DNA of 64,000 nt. Source: Chloracidobacterium sp. GTDB lineage: Bacteria; Acidobacteriota; Blastocatellia; Pyrinomonadales; Pyrinomonadaceae. The notes under the pieces are model-generated. The model saw nothing but the letters and a program-made list of their open reading frames with translations, was not told the origin of the DNA and searched no databases. Every line of letters starts with the position of its first letter. Position 1 is the first letter of the stretch. The stretch is taken from the NCBI GenBank assembly GCA_016711345.1, contig JADJTD010000001.1:4032001-4096000 (forward strand), written 5' to 3'. This document shows positions 26,942 to 36,040 of this stretch, one piece after another. The position numbers and the translations under genes are program-made.

Positions 26942-27409
26942 ATGGACGCCTTACAGTTTCATCAACTCATAAACCATTACCCAATGATCGTGACGATCAT
27001 CGGCATGTTGTTGCTGATTCTCGGGTACTGGAGAAGAAACGACAAGATCAAACGGAAAAGCCTCTGGATATTTTTTGTTATCGCATTGGTAAGTGTGGCG
27101 GTTTTTGGCAGCGGAGAGGCCGCCGGACGAGACAGCGGAATACTCGTCGGCTCAACGGGAGATCTCGTCCGACAGCACCAGGAAGCCGCGAGAGTTACAT
27201 TCCTTTTTATCGAGGGTATGGGGCTGACGGCCGTTTTCGGTTTGATAATGCTGTACCGCAAATCAGAATCGGCGCGTTGGTTCATCCTCCTGGCTTTGGT
27301 TTTGTCAGTCGCAGGATCGGTCGTTGTGACACGGACGACGCTCATGGGACGTCATATCAAATCGGGTGGCTCAGCTGTTACGAATGGGAATACTTCGAAT
27401 TCAAAGTGA
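26942..27409 (+). CDS. Small four-helix membrane protein between alpha and beta genes
   Basis: The 155-residue protein has about four membrane helices and begins with a His-containing motif (FHQLINHYPMIVTIIG) like that of DUF2231-type proteins, whose His residues may bind haem. It lies eight bases after the alpha gene and 37 bases before the beta gene, in the same operon. A role as membrane anchor or electron link for the exported enzyme is plausible but unproven. I do not know a firm family name. Confidence 0.72.
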   Translation: MDALQFHQLINHYPMIVTIIGMLLLILGYWRRNDKIKRKSLWIFFVIALVSVAVFGSGEAAGRDSGILVGSTGDLVRQHQEAARVTFLFIEGMGLTAVFGLIMLYRKSESARWFILLALVLSVAGSVVVTRTTLMGRHIKSGGSAVTNGNTSNSK

Positions 27410-27446
27410 TGGACGCACGAAATATTAATACAGGGAGAATAATACT

Positions 27447-28589
27447 ATGGCTCGCGTAAATAACTGGCAGCTCGGACGAGAAATGTCCTATTGGTATCCG
27501 GAGAGCCGGCCGCAAAAGCAATTTGCCGCAGTTTTCGATACGAATAAATGTATCGCGTGCCAAACCTGCACGCTGGCGTGCAAAACGACCTGGACCTCAG
27601 GCAAGGGCCAGGAGTATATGCTCTGGAACAATGTCGAGAGTAAACCCTACGGCTCGTATCCGCTCGCCTGGGATCTTAACCTTCTGAGTTTGCTCGATGG
27701 TCAGAATTGGGGCGAGGAAAATGGCGAATCTGTTTATAAAGGAAGCACCATTTTTGAATCAGCACCGGCCGGCGAACGCGTTCTCGGCTGGCGGCCCGAG
27801 TCCGAAGACTATGCCTATCCAAACGTCGGCGAAGACGATTGTGCAGGCGGCATCGAGCACGGTGCGAGCATCGACATACCACATCAGATGGCGTGGTTCT
27901 ATTACCTTGCGCGGATCTGTAATCACTGCACCTATCCCGGGTGTTTGGCGTCTTGCCCACGCGGATCGATCTACAAACGGCCCGAGGACGGTATCGTGCT
28001 TGTCGATCAGGGCCGATGTCGCGGTTATCAGGAATGTGTTCGCGGATGCCCGTATAAAAAAGTATTTTTCAACCCGATGACATCGACATCGGAGAAATGC
28101 ATCGCATGTTATCCGAAGATCGAACAAGGGTTGTCTCCGCAATGTTTCGCTAATTGTATCGGAAAGATCCGCGTCGCGGGGTTTATCAACACACCGGACA
28201 AAGCACAGGCCGACAATCCGATAGATTACCTTGTGCACATCAAAAAGGTGGCGTTGCCGCTATTCCCGCAATTCGGGCTTGAGCCAAATGTTTACTACAT
28301 TCCACCGATCCACGTTCCGACTGCATTTACGAAGCAGATGTTTGGCCCCGGCGTTGACAAGGCCGTCGAGGTCTATCGCAATGCGCCGAACGATCAGGAC
28401 CTTACGAGCCTATTAGGTCTATTCGGCTCGACCGAGGCCATAATGCGCAAATGGAAACGGGTTGGCGACAAGGCCATAGGTATGGATGAGAACGGAAAGG
28501 AACTCGTTAGTGTACCTTTCAAAGAACCGATACACATCCGCCCGGCTTATGACAAGCTCTATCAGATTACGCGCACCAATTGCCCGTGA
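27447..28589 (+). CDS. Nitrite oxidoreductase/nitrate reductase-like beta subunit, four iron-sulphur clusters
   Basis: The 380-residue protein has four cluster motifs: CIACQTCTLAC, CNHCTYPGCLASC, CRGYQECVRGC (Tyr in place of one Cys, as expected for a [3Fe-4S] site) and CIACYPKIEQ with a distal CFANC. It transfers electrons between the alpha subunit and the haem-bearing gamma subunit. Motifs such as TTWTSGKGQEYMLWNNVE, GERVLGWRPE and EPNVYYIPPIHVP closely resemble NxrB of Nitrospira and anammox bacteria as I remember them. It has no signal peptide and would be exported as a complex with alpha. GGGAGA eight bases upstream supports the ATG. Confidence 0.92.
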   Translation: MARVNNWQLGREMSYWYPESRPQKQFAAVFDTNKCIACQTCTLACKTTWTSGKGQEYMLWNNVESKPYGSYPLAWDLNLLSLLDGQNWGEENGESVYKGSTIFESAPAGERVLGWRPESEDYAYPNVGEDDCAGGIEHGASIDIPHQMAWFYYLARICNHCTYPGCLASCPRGSIYKRPEDGIVLVDQGRCRGYQECVRGCPYKKVFFNPMTSTSEKCIACYPKIEQGLSPQCFANCIGKIRVAGFINTPDKAQADNPIDYLVHIKKVALPLFPQFGLEPNVYYIPPIHVPTAFTKQMFGPGVDKAVEVYRNAPNDQDLTSLLGLFGSTEAIMRKWKRVGDKAIGMDENGKELVSVPFKEPIHIRPAYDKLYQITRTNCP

Positions 28590-28600
28590 GGAGGTTTTAT

Positions 28601-29443
28601 ATGCGATTTTTTATTCCGTTGCTGATTTTTAGCTTGTTACTAACCGCGTCGTGCAAGAAGACCCAAGTTGCGACGTCCGAAGTCAACGTTGCTCAGGTCA
28701 AGGAGATCACACTCGACCCGAGTGCTCCGGTCTGGGACAACGTTTCGCTCCACGCATCAAAAATGATCTTGCAGGATCTGGTCGAGCCGCGTCTTATGGA
28801 ACCGTCAACACCTGATATTCAGGTCAAAGCGATCACGAACGGCACCGAGATAGCGTTTCGGCTCGAATGGCCGGATGCAACTCAGAACGACATGCCTGGC
28901 CCTAAGAAATTCAATGACGGCTGCGCAGTCCAGATTCCGGCAAAGGTCGATCCAAACGTGCCTGCACCTCAAATGGGCGAGGCCGGAAAAACCGTCGAGA
29001 TCTCCTTCTGGCGTGCAGATTGGCAAGCGATAGTTGAGGGACGGGCCGATAATATCAACGCACTCTATCCTAATGCGTCTATCGACCACTATCCTTTTCA
29101 GGCTAAGTCGCTGGAAAACGATCCGCAGGCTCAAGCCGAAGCCGCTCTGCGATATGCACCTGCTCGGGCACTTGGAAACCGCCGCGCAGGACCGCGTGAC
29201 CAACCCGTCGAAGACCTGATAGCAGAGGGTCCGAGCACTCTGTCTCCGGCCCCAAACGCGATCTCAAAGGGAAACGGCATGAAGACGAAGACCGGATGGG
29301 CGGTCGTAATTACACGTCCGGTTCCCGTCGGTTTCTCTATTGGGACACCGTCGCAGATAGCGTTTGCAGTGTGGGAAGGTTCGCACATCGAGATTGGTGC
29401 AAGAAAGATGAGGACGGGCTGGGTTCCGCTCATTCTAAAATAA
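28601..29443 (+). CDS. Gamma subunit, haem b-binding lipoprotein (type II DMSO reductase family)
   Basis: The 280-residue protein has a lipoprotein signal (LLIFSLLLTASC) and a beta-rich domain like the ethylbenzene-dehydrogenase/NXR gamma family, which binds a single haem b. Features include the early PSAPVWDNVSL segment, NGTEIAFRLEWPD, and the C-terminal FAVWEGSHIEIGARK. GAGGAGG six bases upstream fixes the start at 28601. As a periplasmic lipid-anchored subunit it would exchange electrons between the beta subunit and cytochrome c. Confidence 0.82.
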   Translation: MRFFIPLLIFSLLLTASCKKTQVATSEVNVAQVKEITLDPSAPVWDNVSLHASKMILQDLVEPRLMEPSTPDIQVKAITNGTEIAFRLEWPDATQNDMPGPKKFNDGCAVQIPAKVDPNVPAPQMGEAGKTVEISFWRADWQAIVEGRADNINALYPNASIDHYPFQAKSLENDPQAQAEAALRYAPARALGNRRAGPRDQPVEDLIAEGPSTLSPAPNAISKGNGMKTKTGWAVVITRPVPVGFSIGTPSQIAFAVWEGSHIEIGARKMRTGWVPLILK

Positions 29444-29462
29444 TTGATCGAATACGTTGGCT

Positions 29463-29957
29463 ATGACCTACATCAAAGATCTCAAGAACGTGCATATTCT
29501 GATCGACGAGATGTTCTTCGATCATCAGAAAGCACTTCTTCATTTTGAGTTTGATAAGGCACTGACATTGCTTGAGATGTATCAAACGACATTGATCCGT
29601 CATATGCAGGATGAAGAGCTAATTCTATTGCCGGTTTATGCCGACCGTGCTAAGTACTCGGGAGCAGGTGCTCCAAAGCTTTTTTTTGATGACCACGAGA
29701 AAATGCGATCGTTTGTCGAGCTGTTCATAGAAACGACCGCTGAATTAAAACGCGAGCCAGACATAGACAAGGCGTTGCTGCAGCTTCTCGATCGCGAAGC
29801 TTTCTATACGCGGCTTTGCAGCCACCATGATAGGCGTGAAACTGAGTTCCTCTATCCTATCCTTGAGGAGATTCTTACCGATGTTGAAAAACGCGACCTT
29901 TTAGCGCAGATCGATCTCAGTGCCGAAGCCCGCATCTGTCCAACTCCAGCGGGATAA
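29463..29957 (+). CDS. Hemerythrin-like HHE-domain protein
   Basis: The ~164-residue four-helix protein carries the His/Glu pattern of hemerythrin-like domains: H-ILIDEMFFDHQ, RHMQDEELILLP, DDHEKMR and HHDRRETEFLYP. Such proteins bind a di-iron centre and sense or carry oxygen or nitric oxide. Its position inside the operon suggests protection of the metalloenzyme from NO or O2 (inference). ATG at 29463 is preferred over TTG at 29457. Confidence 0.82.
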   Translation: MTYIKDLKNVHILIDEMFFDHQKALLHFEFDKALTLLEMYQTTLIRHMQDEELILLPVYADRAKYSGAGAPKLFFDDHEKMRSFVELFIETTAELKREPDIDKALLQLLDREAFYTRLCSHHDRRETEFLYPILEEILTDVEKRDLLAQIDLSAEARICPTPAG

Positions 29958-29993
29958 TGACTAACTTTGGGCCGACGAGTATGAGGGATAAAA

Positions 29994-30638
29994 ATGGAAA
30001 CCGTTAGTGTACAAAAAGAATTCCTAGTTGAGGCGGCCGAATGGCGTCTTATTAGCCTACTTTTCGACTGTCCAACCGGCGATTGGTTAAACCAAGTCGA
30101 AATGCTTGGAAAACAAGTTTCAGACAAGCGATTGAAGCGAGCCGCAAAGGCTGCCCGGAAGGAAGCGTCAGAGGGACTTTTTCATTCCATATTCGGGCCC
30201 GGCGGCCCCGCTCCCGGCCGCGAAGTGAGTTATCGCGGATGGGTCCAACCCGGTTATATGTTATCCGAGCTCGCTAGCTTTTATGATGCGTTTTCTTACA
30301 AACCGACGACGAACGAAGTCCCAGATCATGTAGCTGTTGAAACGGGTTTTATTGCCTACTTGCGGCTGAAAGAAGTATTTGCCCTTGAATGTTCTGATAC
30401 GGAGAGTGCCGATGTCACTGCAAAAGCATCAAAAACATTCATCGACGAACATCTTTCGAAATACGCGGAGCAGATGTCTAAGATACTTTCCAACTCAGGG
30501 ATCGAGTATCTATCGCTCGCCGGGTCGGCCTTGTTCAAACGCGTTGGTAAGGATAAAGATAAGGAAAAGCAACGATTTCTGCCCGTGCTCGAGGAAGATG
30601 ACGCCCCAGTATTTGAGTGCGGGGGAGCCGCTCTATAA
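29994..30638 (+). CDS. TorD/NarJ-family molybdoenzyme assembly chaperone
   Basis: The 214-residue all-helical protein fits the TorD/NarJ family by size, a Y-x-LSELASFYDAF segment, a DHVAVETGFIAYLRLKE motif (the family's E-P-D-H-x-x-x-E-hydrophobic core) and a HLSKYAEQM stretch. It should bind the Tat signal of the alpha subunit and delay export until the cofactor is inserted. Its C-terminal tail (VLEEDDAPVFECGGAAL) is acidic and Cys-containing. It is last in the operon; 265 bases without a gene follow. Confidence 0.82.
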   Translation: METVSVQKEFLVEAAEWRLISLLFDCPTGDWLNQVEMLGKQVSDKRLKRAAKAARKEASEGLFHSIFGPGGPAPGREVSYRGWVQPGYMLSELASFYDAFSYKPTTNEVPDHVAVETGFIAYLRLKEVFALECSDTESADVTAKASKTFIDEHLSKYAEQMSKILSNSGIEYLSLAGSALFKRVGKDKDKEKQRFLPVLEEDDAPVFECGGAAL

Positions 30639-30903
30639 TTCGAACGAAATCGGGCAACTTCTACACCTTTTTTTACGATCAATACGGTTACCCAACCCGG
30701 ATTTTCGACGCACGCTCGTCGCTTAATTTGTCGTTTTTCACCGCCCTTTACCTATTACACAACTCTTACATCTGCGCCTGCAAATACCTGATAACATTTG
30801 AATTACGGAGAGAAAATATTAGGGACAAGCCCGACGTTTTCAAATTTTCTATTGCTGCGTATGAAATCCGAACTCAGCTTTTCCGTGGGAGGCCTGATTA
30901 ATT

Positions 30904-32436
30904 GTGAAAGTACTGCTTATCTATCCTGTTTTTCCCGAGACTTACTGGAGCTTTCGCCACGCACTGTCGTTTGTCGGGAAGAAAGCCGCATTTCCGCCGC
31001 TTGGGCTTTTGACTGTATCCGCGATGCTGCCCGAAACCTGGCAGCGGCGTTTGGTTGATATGAATGTTGAACCTCTAACCAGAAGCGATATTGAATGGGC
31101 AGATATCGTCTTTCTCAGCGCGATGATCGTTCAAAAAGAATCACTCGATCAAGTCGTAAAATTATGCAAAGAACTTGGCAAGCGAGTGGCAGTTGGCGGC
31201 CCGTACGTCTCGACTAGCTCTGATCTCGTGCCGGAAGCGGATTTTATTTTCGTGGGCGAGGCCGAAACAACTTTGCCGGAGTTTATTGAGGATTTGAAAA
31301 ACGACTCGCCGAAGCGTGTTTATCAGGCAGCCGAGCGACCTTCGCTCTTGTTAACGCCCGTGCCGGATTTCTGTTTAATTGATATAAATCGATACGCTTC
31401 GATGAATGTCCAGTTTTCCCGGGGCTGTCCGTTTTCGTGTGAGTTTTGCGATATCATTGAGATCTATGGGCGCATCCCGCGCACCAAATCAAGCGAACAG
31501 ATGTTGGCGGAAATGGAGGCTTTACGAGTTGCGGGCTGGCGCGGCACTGTCTTTATCGTCGATGATAATTTTATCGGCAATAAACGCGAGGTTAGAAAAT
31601 TTTTGCCGGAACTTATCAAATGGTCAGAGCACCATAATTTTCCTTTTTCCTTTTTGACGGAAGCGAGTGTAAATCTAGCCGAAGACAACGCTTTGCTTGA
31701 GATGATGCAAGCCGCCGGTTTTCACCGTGTCTTTCTCGGTATTGAAACGCCCGCGGCTGAAAGTCTTAAAGAGGCCAACAAATCTCAGAATACAAAACGC
31801 GATCTGCTTGAGTCGGTACGAAAAATCCAAAGCTATGGGATTGAGGTCATGGCCGGTTTTATTGTCGGATTTGACAACGACCCGGAGGATATTTTCGAGC
31901 GTCAGATCAACTTTATCCGTGAAAGTGCAATTCCACTTGCGATGGTCGGGCTCTTGACTGCCCTTCCCGACACGCAACTTTGGAAGCGTTTGGAGCGTGA
32001 AGGCAGGCTCGTTCACGAAAGCAGTGGGAATAACACGGATTGTTCATTGAATTTTGTTCCAAGAATGGATCGGGAACGCCTGGTCGAAGGCTACAAATCC
32101 GTCTTGAGAAACATCTATAGCTCGCGGGAATTCTATCAACGTGCTCTGGATTGCTTATCACGCCTAAGAAACAATGCAACAGAGTTGAAGCGAGTTAATA
32201 CCGGCGGTGTTATTAAGTCTTTCGTCAGAATAGCCATGAGACTCGGAGTGCTCGACGGGGAACGCCTTCGATTCTGGAATTACTTATTCAGCGTCATTAG
32301 GCATTATCCGCGCAGTCTTGGAAACGGAATCGCCCTCGCCGCGATGGGTTATCACTTTAGAAAGGTAACGGAGATATACTGCACAAAGAGTGCATTGGGC
32401 TGGGAGGCGTTTAAGAACAAACGAGTCGCGGGGTGA
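30904..32436 (+). CDS. B12-binding-domain radical SAM protein (DUF4070-type)
   Basis: The 510-residue protein has an N-terminal cobalamin-binding-like Rossmann domain (LLIYPVFPETYWSF; FPPLGLLTVSAMLP; GKRVAVGGPYVS) and a radical SAM core with CPFSCEFC. The C-terminal part resembles DUF4070. Relatives include enzymes that modify hopanoids or other lipids, but the substrate cannot be assigned. The B12 domain lacks an obvious DxHxxG motif, as is common in this group. Translation starts at GTG 30904. It has no clear link to nitrogen metabolism, so it may be a passenger. Confidence 0.83.
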   Translation: MKVLLIYPVFPETYWSFRHALSFVGKKAAFPPLGLLTVSAMLPETWQRRLVDMNVEPLTRSDIEWADIVFLSAMIVQKESLDQVVKLCKELGKRVAVGGPYVSTSSDLVPEADFIFVGEAETTLPEFIEDLKNDSPKRVYQAAERPSLLLTPVPDFCLIDINRYASMNVQFSRGCPFSCEFCDIIEIYGRIPRTKSSEQMLAEMEALRVAGWRGTVFIVDDNFIGNKREVRKFLPELIKWSEHHNFPFSFLTEASVNLAEDNALLEMMQAAGFHRVFLGIETPAAESLKEANKSQNTKRDLLESVRKIQSYGIEVMAGFIVGFDNDPEDIFERQINFIRESAIPLAMVGLLTALPDTQLWKRLEREGRLVHESSGNNTDCSLNFVPRMDRERLVEGYKSVLRNIYSSREFYQRALDCLSRLRNNATELKRVNTGGVIKSFVRIAMRLGVLDGERLRFWNYLFSVIRHYPRSLGNGIALAAMGYHFRKVTEIYCTKSALGWEAFKNKRVAG

Positions 32437-32507
32437 AAGTTCGATAAGGGTCGCCATTTTTCCCCGTTGCATTGTCCGTGATTTCCGAAGTCGTATTCGC
32501 GGGCGAT

Positions 32508-33875
32508 TTATGCCATCGTCGCAAGAATGTCCCTGATATCCTTCTCGGTTGTGTCTGGGTTGATGAAGCAGAATCGGGAAACGGTTTCCGCCCCGTTCCT
32601 CGTCTTGGTTGGAGCGACCAGTGCGAAACCAGCTTTATGGTTTTTGTATGTCCACGCCGCATAATCCTCGGAGGACCAACCCAATCTACGAAACAGGACG
32701 CACGACAAACTGGGCTCGCGAACAAGTTCCGTATGGTCGGTTTCGGAGATCAACTTTCCGGCGATCCGGGCCAACTCAATTCCGCGTTCGATAGCGGTTT
32801 CGTACCGGTCGGTGCCGTGCATTGCCAATGAGAACCAAAGTGGAAGCCCTCGTACACGCCGCGTAAGTTGTATCTGATAGTCCGAAGGGTTGAACCCTTT
32901 CGCTCCTTCGTCGCTGAAAATATCGAGATACGAGCCTTCCTGAGCGTGGGCCTTTTTTGCAAGACTGGGGTTGCGGTAAATGATCGCACCGCAGTCGTAT
33001 GGCGAAAAAAGCCATTTGTGCGGGTCGATCGTTACACTGTCGGCTTCCTCAATGCCGCGAAACAGATGCCGCACCGAACGGGCCGCCAACGCTCCGCCGC
33101 CATATGCAGCGTCGACATGAAACCAGATACCTTCGGCCTTACAAATTGCGGCAATGCCGGCAAGATCGTCGATGATTCCGGCGTTGGTAGTGCCGCCGGT
33201 CGCAATGACGGCAAAGACCCGACCGCGATTATCCGGCGTCATTTGAGCAATGGTTTCGGCAATAAGCGTACCCTCCAATCGATCTTCCGTTTCGATAAGA
33301 AGCACGTCGGCGTCAATCACCTTTGCCATTGCTTTGACCGACGAGTGTGCCCCGTTCGAGGTTATGACGATCCCCCGCTGATGCTTTTTGCTCTCGTCGC
33401 GGCTGCGCCAATATTCCCGGGCGGTGACCATTGCCGAGAGATTTGCCTCCGTTCCACCACTTGTGAAAACCCCAAAAGCGCCATTCGGCATTCCAGTCAG
33501 CGACACGAGCCATTCCATCGCCTGATTTTCGGCAAATATACAACCGGCCCCCTCAAGCCAAAATGCACCGTGAACGCTCGTCGCCGACGTCACGAGATCA
33601 AACATCACCGCTGCCCGCGTCGGTGACGCCGGGACAAACGCGAGATGACGTGGATGATCGATCGGGACGCTTGCCTTGACCAGAACATCCTTAAAGAGCT
33701 CCAACGCCTTTTCGCCGCCGATGCCCGCAGGCGTTACAGTTTCGCCGACCAGAGCCTTTAACTCTTCCGCCGTTTTCGGAAAACCGAGCTTCGGATCCGT
33801 GTCGGATATTCGGCCGATGGCATACTTGATGACGTCCAGCGACATCTCGACGAGATCCAAGTCTAAGTTATGCAT
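32508..33875 (-). CDS. PLP-dependent amino-acid decarboxylase (group II type)
   Basis: The 455-residue enzyme belongs to the glutamate/tyrosine/aromatic-amino-acid/diaminobutyrate decarboxylase family. It shows FTSGGTEANLSAM, HVDAAYGGG and the PLP-lysine motif DSVTIDPHKWLFSPYDCG. The substrate cannot be chosen by eye. It lies 18 bases downstream of the YwiC-like gene in the same direction and may be cotranscribed with it. Its terminal residues overlap no neighbour. Its relation to nitrate metabolism is unclear. Confidence 0.9.
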   Translation of the reverse strand: MHNLDLDLVEMSLDVIKYAIGRISDTDPKLGFPKTAEELKALVGETVTPAGIGGEKALELFKDVLVKASVPIDHPRHLAFVPASPTRAAVMFDLVTSATSVHGAFWLEGAGCIFAENQAMEWLVSLTGMPNGAFGVFTSGGTEANLSAMVTAREYWRSRDESKKHQRGIVITSNGAHSSVKAMAKVIDADVLLIETEDRLEGTLIAETIAQMTPDNRGRVFAVIATGGTTNAGIIDDLAGIAAICKAEGIWFHVDAAYGGGALAARSVRHLFRGIEEADSVTIDPHKWLFSPYDCGAIIYRNPSLAKKAHAQEGSYLDIFSDEGAKGFNPSDYQIQLTRRVRGLPLWFSLAMHGTDRYETAIERGIELARIAGKLISETDHTELVREPSLSCVLFRRLGWSSEDYAAWTYKNHKAGFALVAPTKTRNGAETVSRFCFINPDTTEKDIRDILATMA

Positions 33876-33893
33876 AAATTATGGTTAAAGCTA

Positions 33894-34712
33894 TCAAAAA
33901 CCAGTGTAGTGGCCAATTACTATTGTTGAAACGGTCAACGTCCCGTAAATCACCTCTCCGATGCCGATCTTCACAGCCTTCACTTTTTTACGATATGACG
34001 AGAGGCCGATCACGCATCTCGTTAGGAGTATTCCAAACATCAGAACAGGCAGATACGGACTAAAGCCACAAATAGCCGACGCCAAAACTATTGTCGCCGC
34101 ACCGATATGAGCAGCGATCGGGACAATTCGTGAGTACTCTTTTCCCTTTTCGAGGTTGAGGCGATTTCTGACGTAGAGGATTGACGGGATCAGGCGTGCA
34201 GTGATTATCGCCCAAAGAGCGAACGCCTTCGGAGATTCCCATCCTCCGGCCAAAGCGATCACCGCAATGGAAGAAGTGATGGCCGTCGAACCTAAAAGCT
34301 CAGCGAACAATTGCCTCGAGTTGCGAGTCGCGTCGCAATAGATCTGATACGTTGCGAACGGCACCACGATCGCAAATGGAATAAAGTTCTCTGGCCTGGC
34401 ATATACAATACAACCGAGCGCTCCCGTGCAAAAGACAGCCGCGTAAGCTAGTGCAAATTTTAACGCCAAAACAGTCTGAGGCATTTGTCTGTTCGCTCTT
34501 CCGCCAGAGAGAATCACCTTTAGCGGCTGACGCAATAGGAACGCCCCGATCACCAGCATCGCGATCCATGGTGACGCCAATGACGGCGCGATCACAAGGC
34601 CCGCAACCAGCGGTTCCATCAAAAAACCCCAAGATCCGTGTTCAACCGGCAATGCGACGGCTTTGGCACGGATCTTGGGGTATCGGTCGATCGAGGTTGC
34701 TTCCAATAACAT
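33894..34712 (-). CDS. YwiC-like membrane protein
   Basis: The 272-residue protein has about eight hydrophobic helices and begins its homology with ALPVEHGSWGFLMEPL, the characteristic YwiC-family motif. In Bacillus subtilis ywiC lies between fnr and the nar operon, so nitrate-linked context recurs here, with a Crp/Fnr gene and NarK on the same island. The biochemical role is unknown. The upstream RIC gene ends five bases before this start. The true start may be nearer the motif than ATG 34712, because the first 20 residues are not typical and contain half of a large hairpin. Confidence 0.8.
   Translation of the reverse strand: MLLEATSIDRYPKIRAKAVALPVEHGSWGFLMEPLVAGLVIAPSLASPWIAMLVIGAFLLRQPLKVILSGGRANRQMPQTVLALKFALAYAAVFCTGALGCIVYARPENFIPFAIVVPFATYQIYCDATRNSRQLFAELLGSTAITSSIAVIALAGGWESPKAFALWAIITARLIPSILYVRNRLNLEKGKEYSRIVPIAAHIGAATIVLASAICGFSPYLPVLMFGILLTRCVIGLSSYRKKVKAVKIGIGEVIYGTLTVSTIVIGHYTGF
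34615..34680 (-). promoter_or_regulatory. Terminator-like hairpin inside the 5' end of the YwiC-like gene
   Basis: On the transcribed strand CCCCAAGATCCGTG (34680-34667) is matched by CACGGATCTTGGGG (34640-34627), a perfect 14-bp stem with a 26-base loop, followed by TTTTTT. This is the form of an intrinsic terminator, yet it lies within the coding region. It could attenuate expression downstream of RIC, or mark the real leader if translation starts later. Confidence 0.5.
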
Positions 34713-34717
34713 TTACA

Positions 34718-35458
34718 TCAATGAATTGCGGGTGAAAACACCCTTTGCTCCAACTCGACAGCACGCGGAAAGAGCAGGTTGTTTTCCAGATGAATATGCT
34801 GGTGTATATCACGTTCAAATTCGCCTAGCCTGGAATAGAGCGCAGTAAAACTGGGGCATGCTCCGTCGGGCAAGGTGTAGTCGTTCGTTACGGCACGCAT
34901 TTTCGATAACAATTCACCAACTTCTTCGTGTTCGACGTTCATCATAGCAATCGGGTGCCGAACAGATCCGAATGGCGGGAACGATGTGGTCAAATTATTT
35001 GAATGACTGTAATCGAGTTTCTGTATGTACGGAAACAACACCATTTCCTCTTTCATCATATGCGGATCAAGATCATCGCAGACCGCCTGAAACAAATCCT
35101 TCAATTCCAAAAGATATTGATAGTGCTCACCGTGACGACTTGCGACCTTTGCCATTAACGGAGTCAAATGCTCCATCTCATCCTTTGTGTAAACGTGGTG
35201 TTTATCCAGAATATGGTCGACGAGTTCGCTCAAAGGCATGTCGGCGAAGGAGTCGGCAGTACTACCTCCTGCCGCATCCAGAATTCCATCGATCTTTTGG
35301 ATTACGGTTTCAGGACTCGCCCCGACATTCCGGCATGCCTCGTCGAAGAGAGTGTCCCCGTGGCAACAATAGTCGATCTTGAATTCTTCAAAAACACGGG
35401 TGGTCACGGGCATTTCGAGAGCTATTTCCCTTACTGTTTTACCTTGAACATCGATCAT
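34718..35458 (-). CDS. Iron-sulphur cluster repair di-iron protein, RIC (YtfE/ScdA) family
   Basis: The 246-residue protein has the ScdA N-terminal domain (FKIDYCCHGDTLFDEACRN) and a hemerythrin-like domain with HILDKHHVYTKDEM, KEEMVLFPYIQ, MMNVEHEEVGELL and HIHLENNLLFPRA supplying the di-iron ligands. RIC proteins repair iron-sulphur centres damaged by nitric oxide or oxidative stress, which fits a nitrate/nitrite island. A Crp-type palindrome lies 58 bases upstream, consistent with induction together with the respiratory genes. Confidence 0.93.
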   Translation of the reverse strand: MIDVQGKTVREIALEMPVTTRVFEEFKIDYCCHGDTLFDEACRNVGASPETVIQKIDGILDAAGGSTADSFADMPLSELVDHILDKHHVYTKDEMEHLTPLMAKVASRHGEHYQYLLELKDLFQAVCDDLDPHMMKEEMVLFPYIQKLDYSHSNNLTTSFPPFGSVRHPIAMMNVEHEEVGELLSKMRAVTNDYTLPDGACPSFTALYSRLGEFERDIHQHIHLENNLLFPRAVELEQRVFSPAIH

Positions 35459-35515
35459 TTATTCATCCTCCAAATACATATTTCGACATAATTATTGTCT
35501 ACTCAATCAGAAATA

Positions 35516-35535
35516 AATATGATCTCAGTCATGTT
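35516..35535. promoter_or_regulatory. Crp/Fnr-type palindrome, copy 3 (RIC)
   Basis: AATATGA-N6-TCATGTT differs from the perfect form by one base and lies upstream of the RIC gene on the minus strand. Confidence 0.65.
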
Positions 35536-35553
35536 GCAAAGGAAAAGTTGCAA

Positions 35554-35937
35554 TCAACAGGCGTCATCGCCTTGCGGATGTGGATAACGGTCAGACTGGT
35601 CTTCATCGTTGTGGGCATTGAGACAAACAAAATCCTTTTCGATCAAAAACTTCAGAACCGTATGTTCGTCCAGTTTCTGACTCCCCTCGATACTGACCTG
35701 GTCGCTCTCGACCCAGCGATCGATCACCGTTTCAGGTACGCCTACGGTTATCCGGCCGCTGGCAAATATTCCGGAAAACTCATCCCCGGGTGCCTTTTTG
35801 AGGGAATAGCAAAAATCGTTTTGCCCCTCCGGGCCAAAGTTTACTCTCTCTTCAATACTTCCCTTCAGACCGAGATCCTGAACCTCCGTTCGGCCTAATC
35901 GAAATCGCAACGAATTTCCCCTTATCCTAAGTTTCAT
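35554..35937 (-). CDS. Small conserved protein of the MKLRIRGNSLRFRL type
   Basis: The 127-residue protein starts with MKLRIRGNSLRFRLGRTEV, a recognisable opening of a small uncharacterised family (possibly DUF7009, from memory). GAGGA eight bases upstream supports ATG 35937 over 35958. The C-terminus is acidic and His/Cys-containing (CLNAHNDEDQSDRYPHPQGDDAC), suggesting metal binding, although this is inference. It lies between RIC and the Crp/Fnr gene, with a Crp-type palindrome in front of it, so it is probably part of the same nitrosative or nitrate response. Confidence 0.75.
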   Translation of the reverse strand: MKLRIRGNSLRFRLGRTEVQDLGLKGSIEERVNFGPEGQNDFCYSLKKAPGDEFSGIFASGRITVGVPETVIDRWVESDQVSIEGSQKLDEHTVLKFLIEKDFVCLNAHNDEDQSDRYPHPQGDDAC

Positions 35938-35995
35938 AAGGCATTCCTCAACATACATTACCCAGTTAATAAGATATCAGCCGAACGAAAAAGAG

Positions 35996-36015
35996 AATAT
36001 GATTCAAATCACTAT
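35996..36015. promoter_or_regulatory. Crp/Fnr-type palindrome, copy 4 (imperfect)
   Basis: AATATGA-N6-TCACTATT has one intact half-site and one altered half-site, upstream of the small minus-strand gene and immediately after the Crp/Fnr coding region. Confidence 0.5.
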
Positions 36016-36040
36016 TGGAACTTGTCGATCTTTTATTGAA

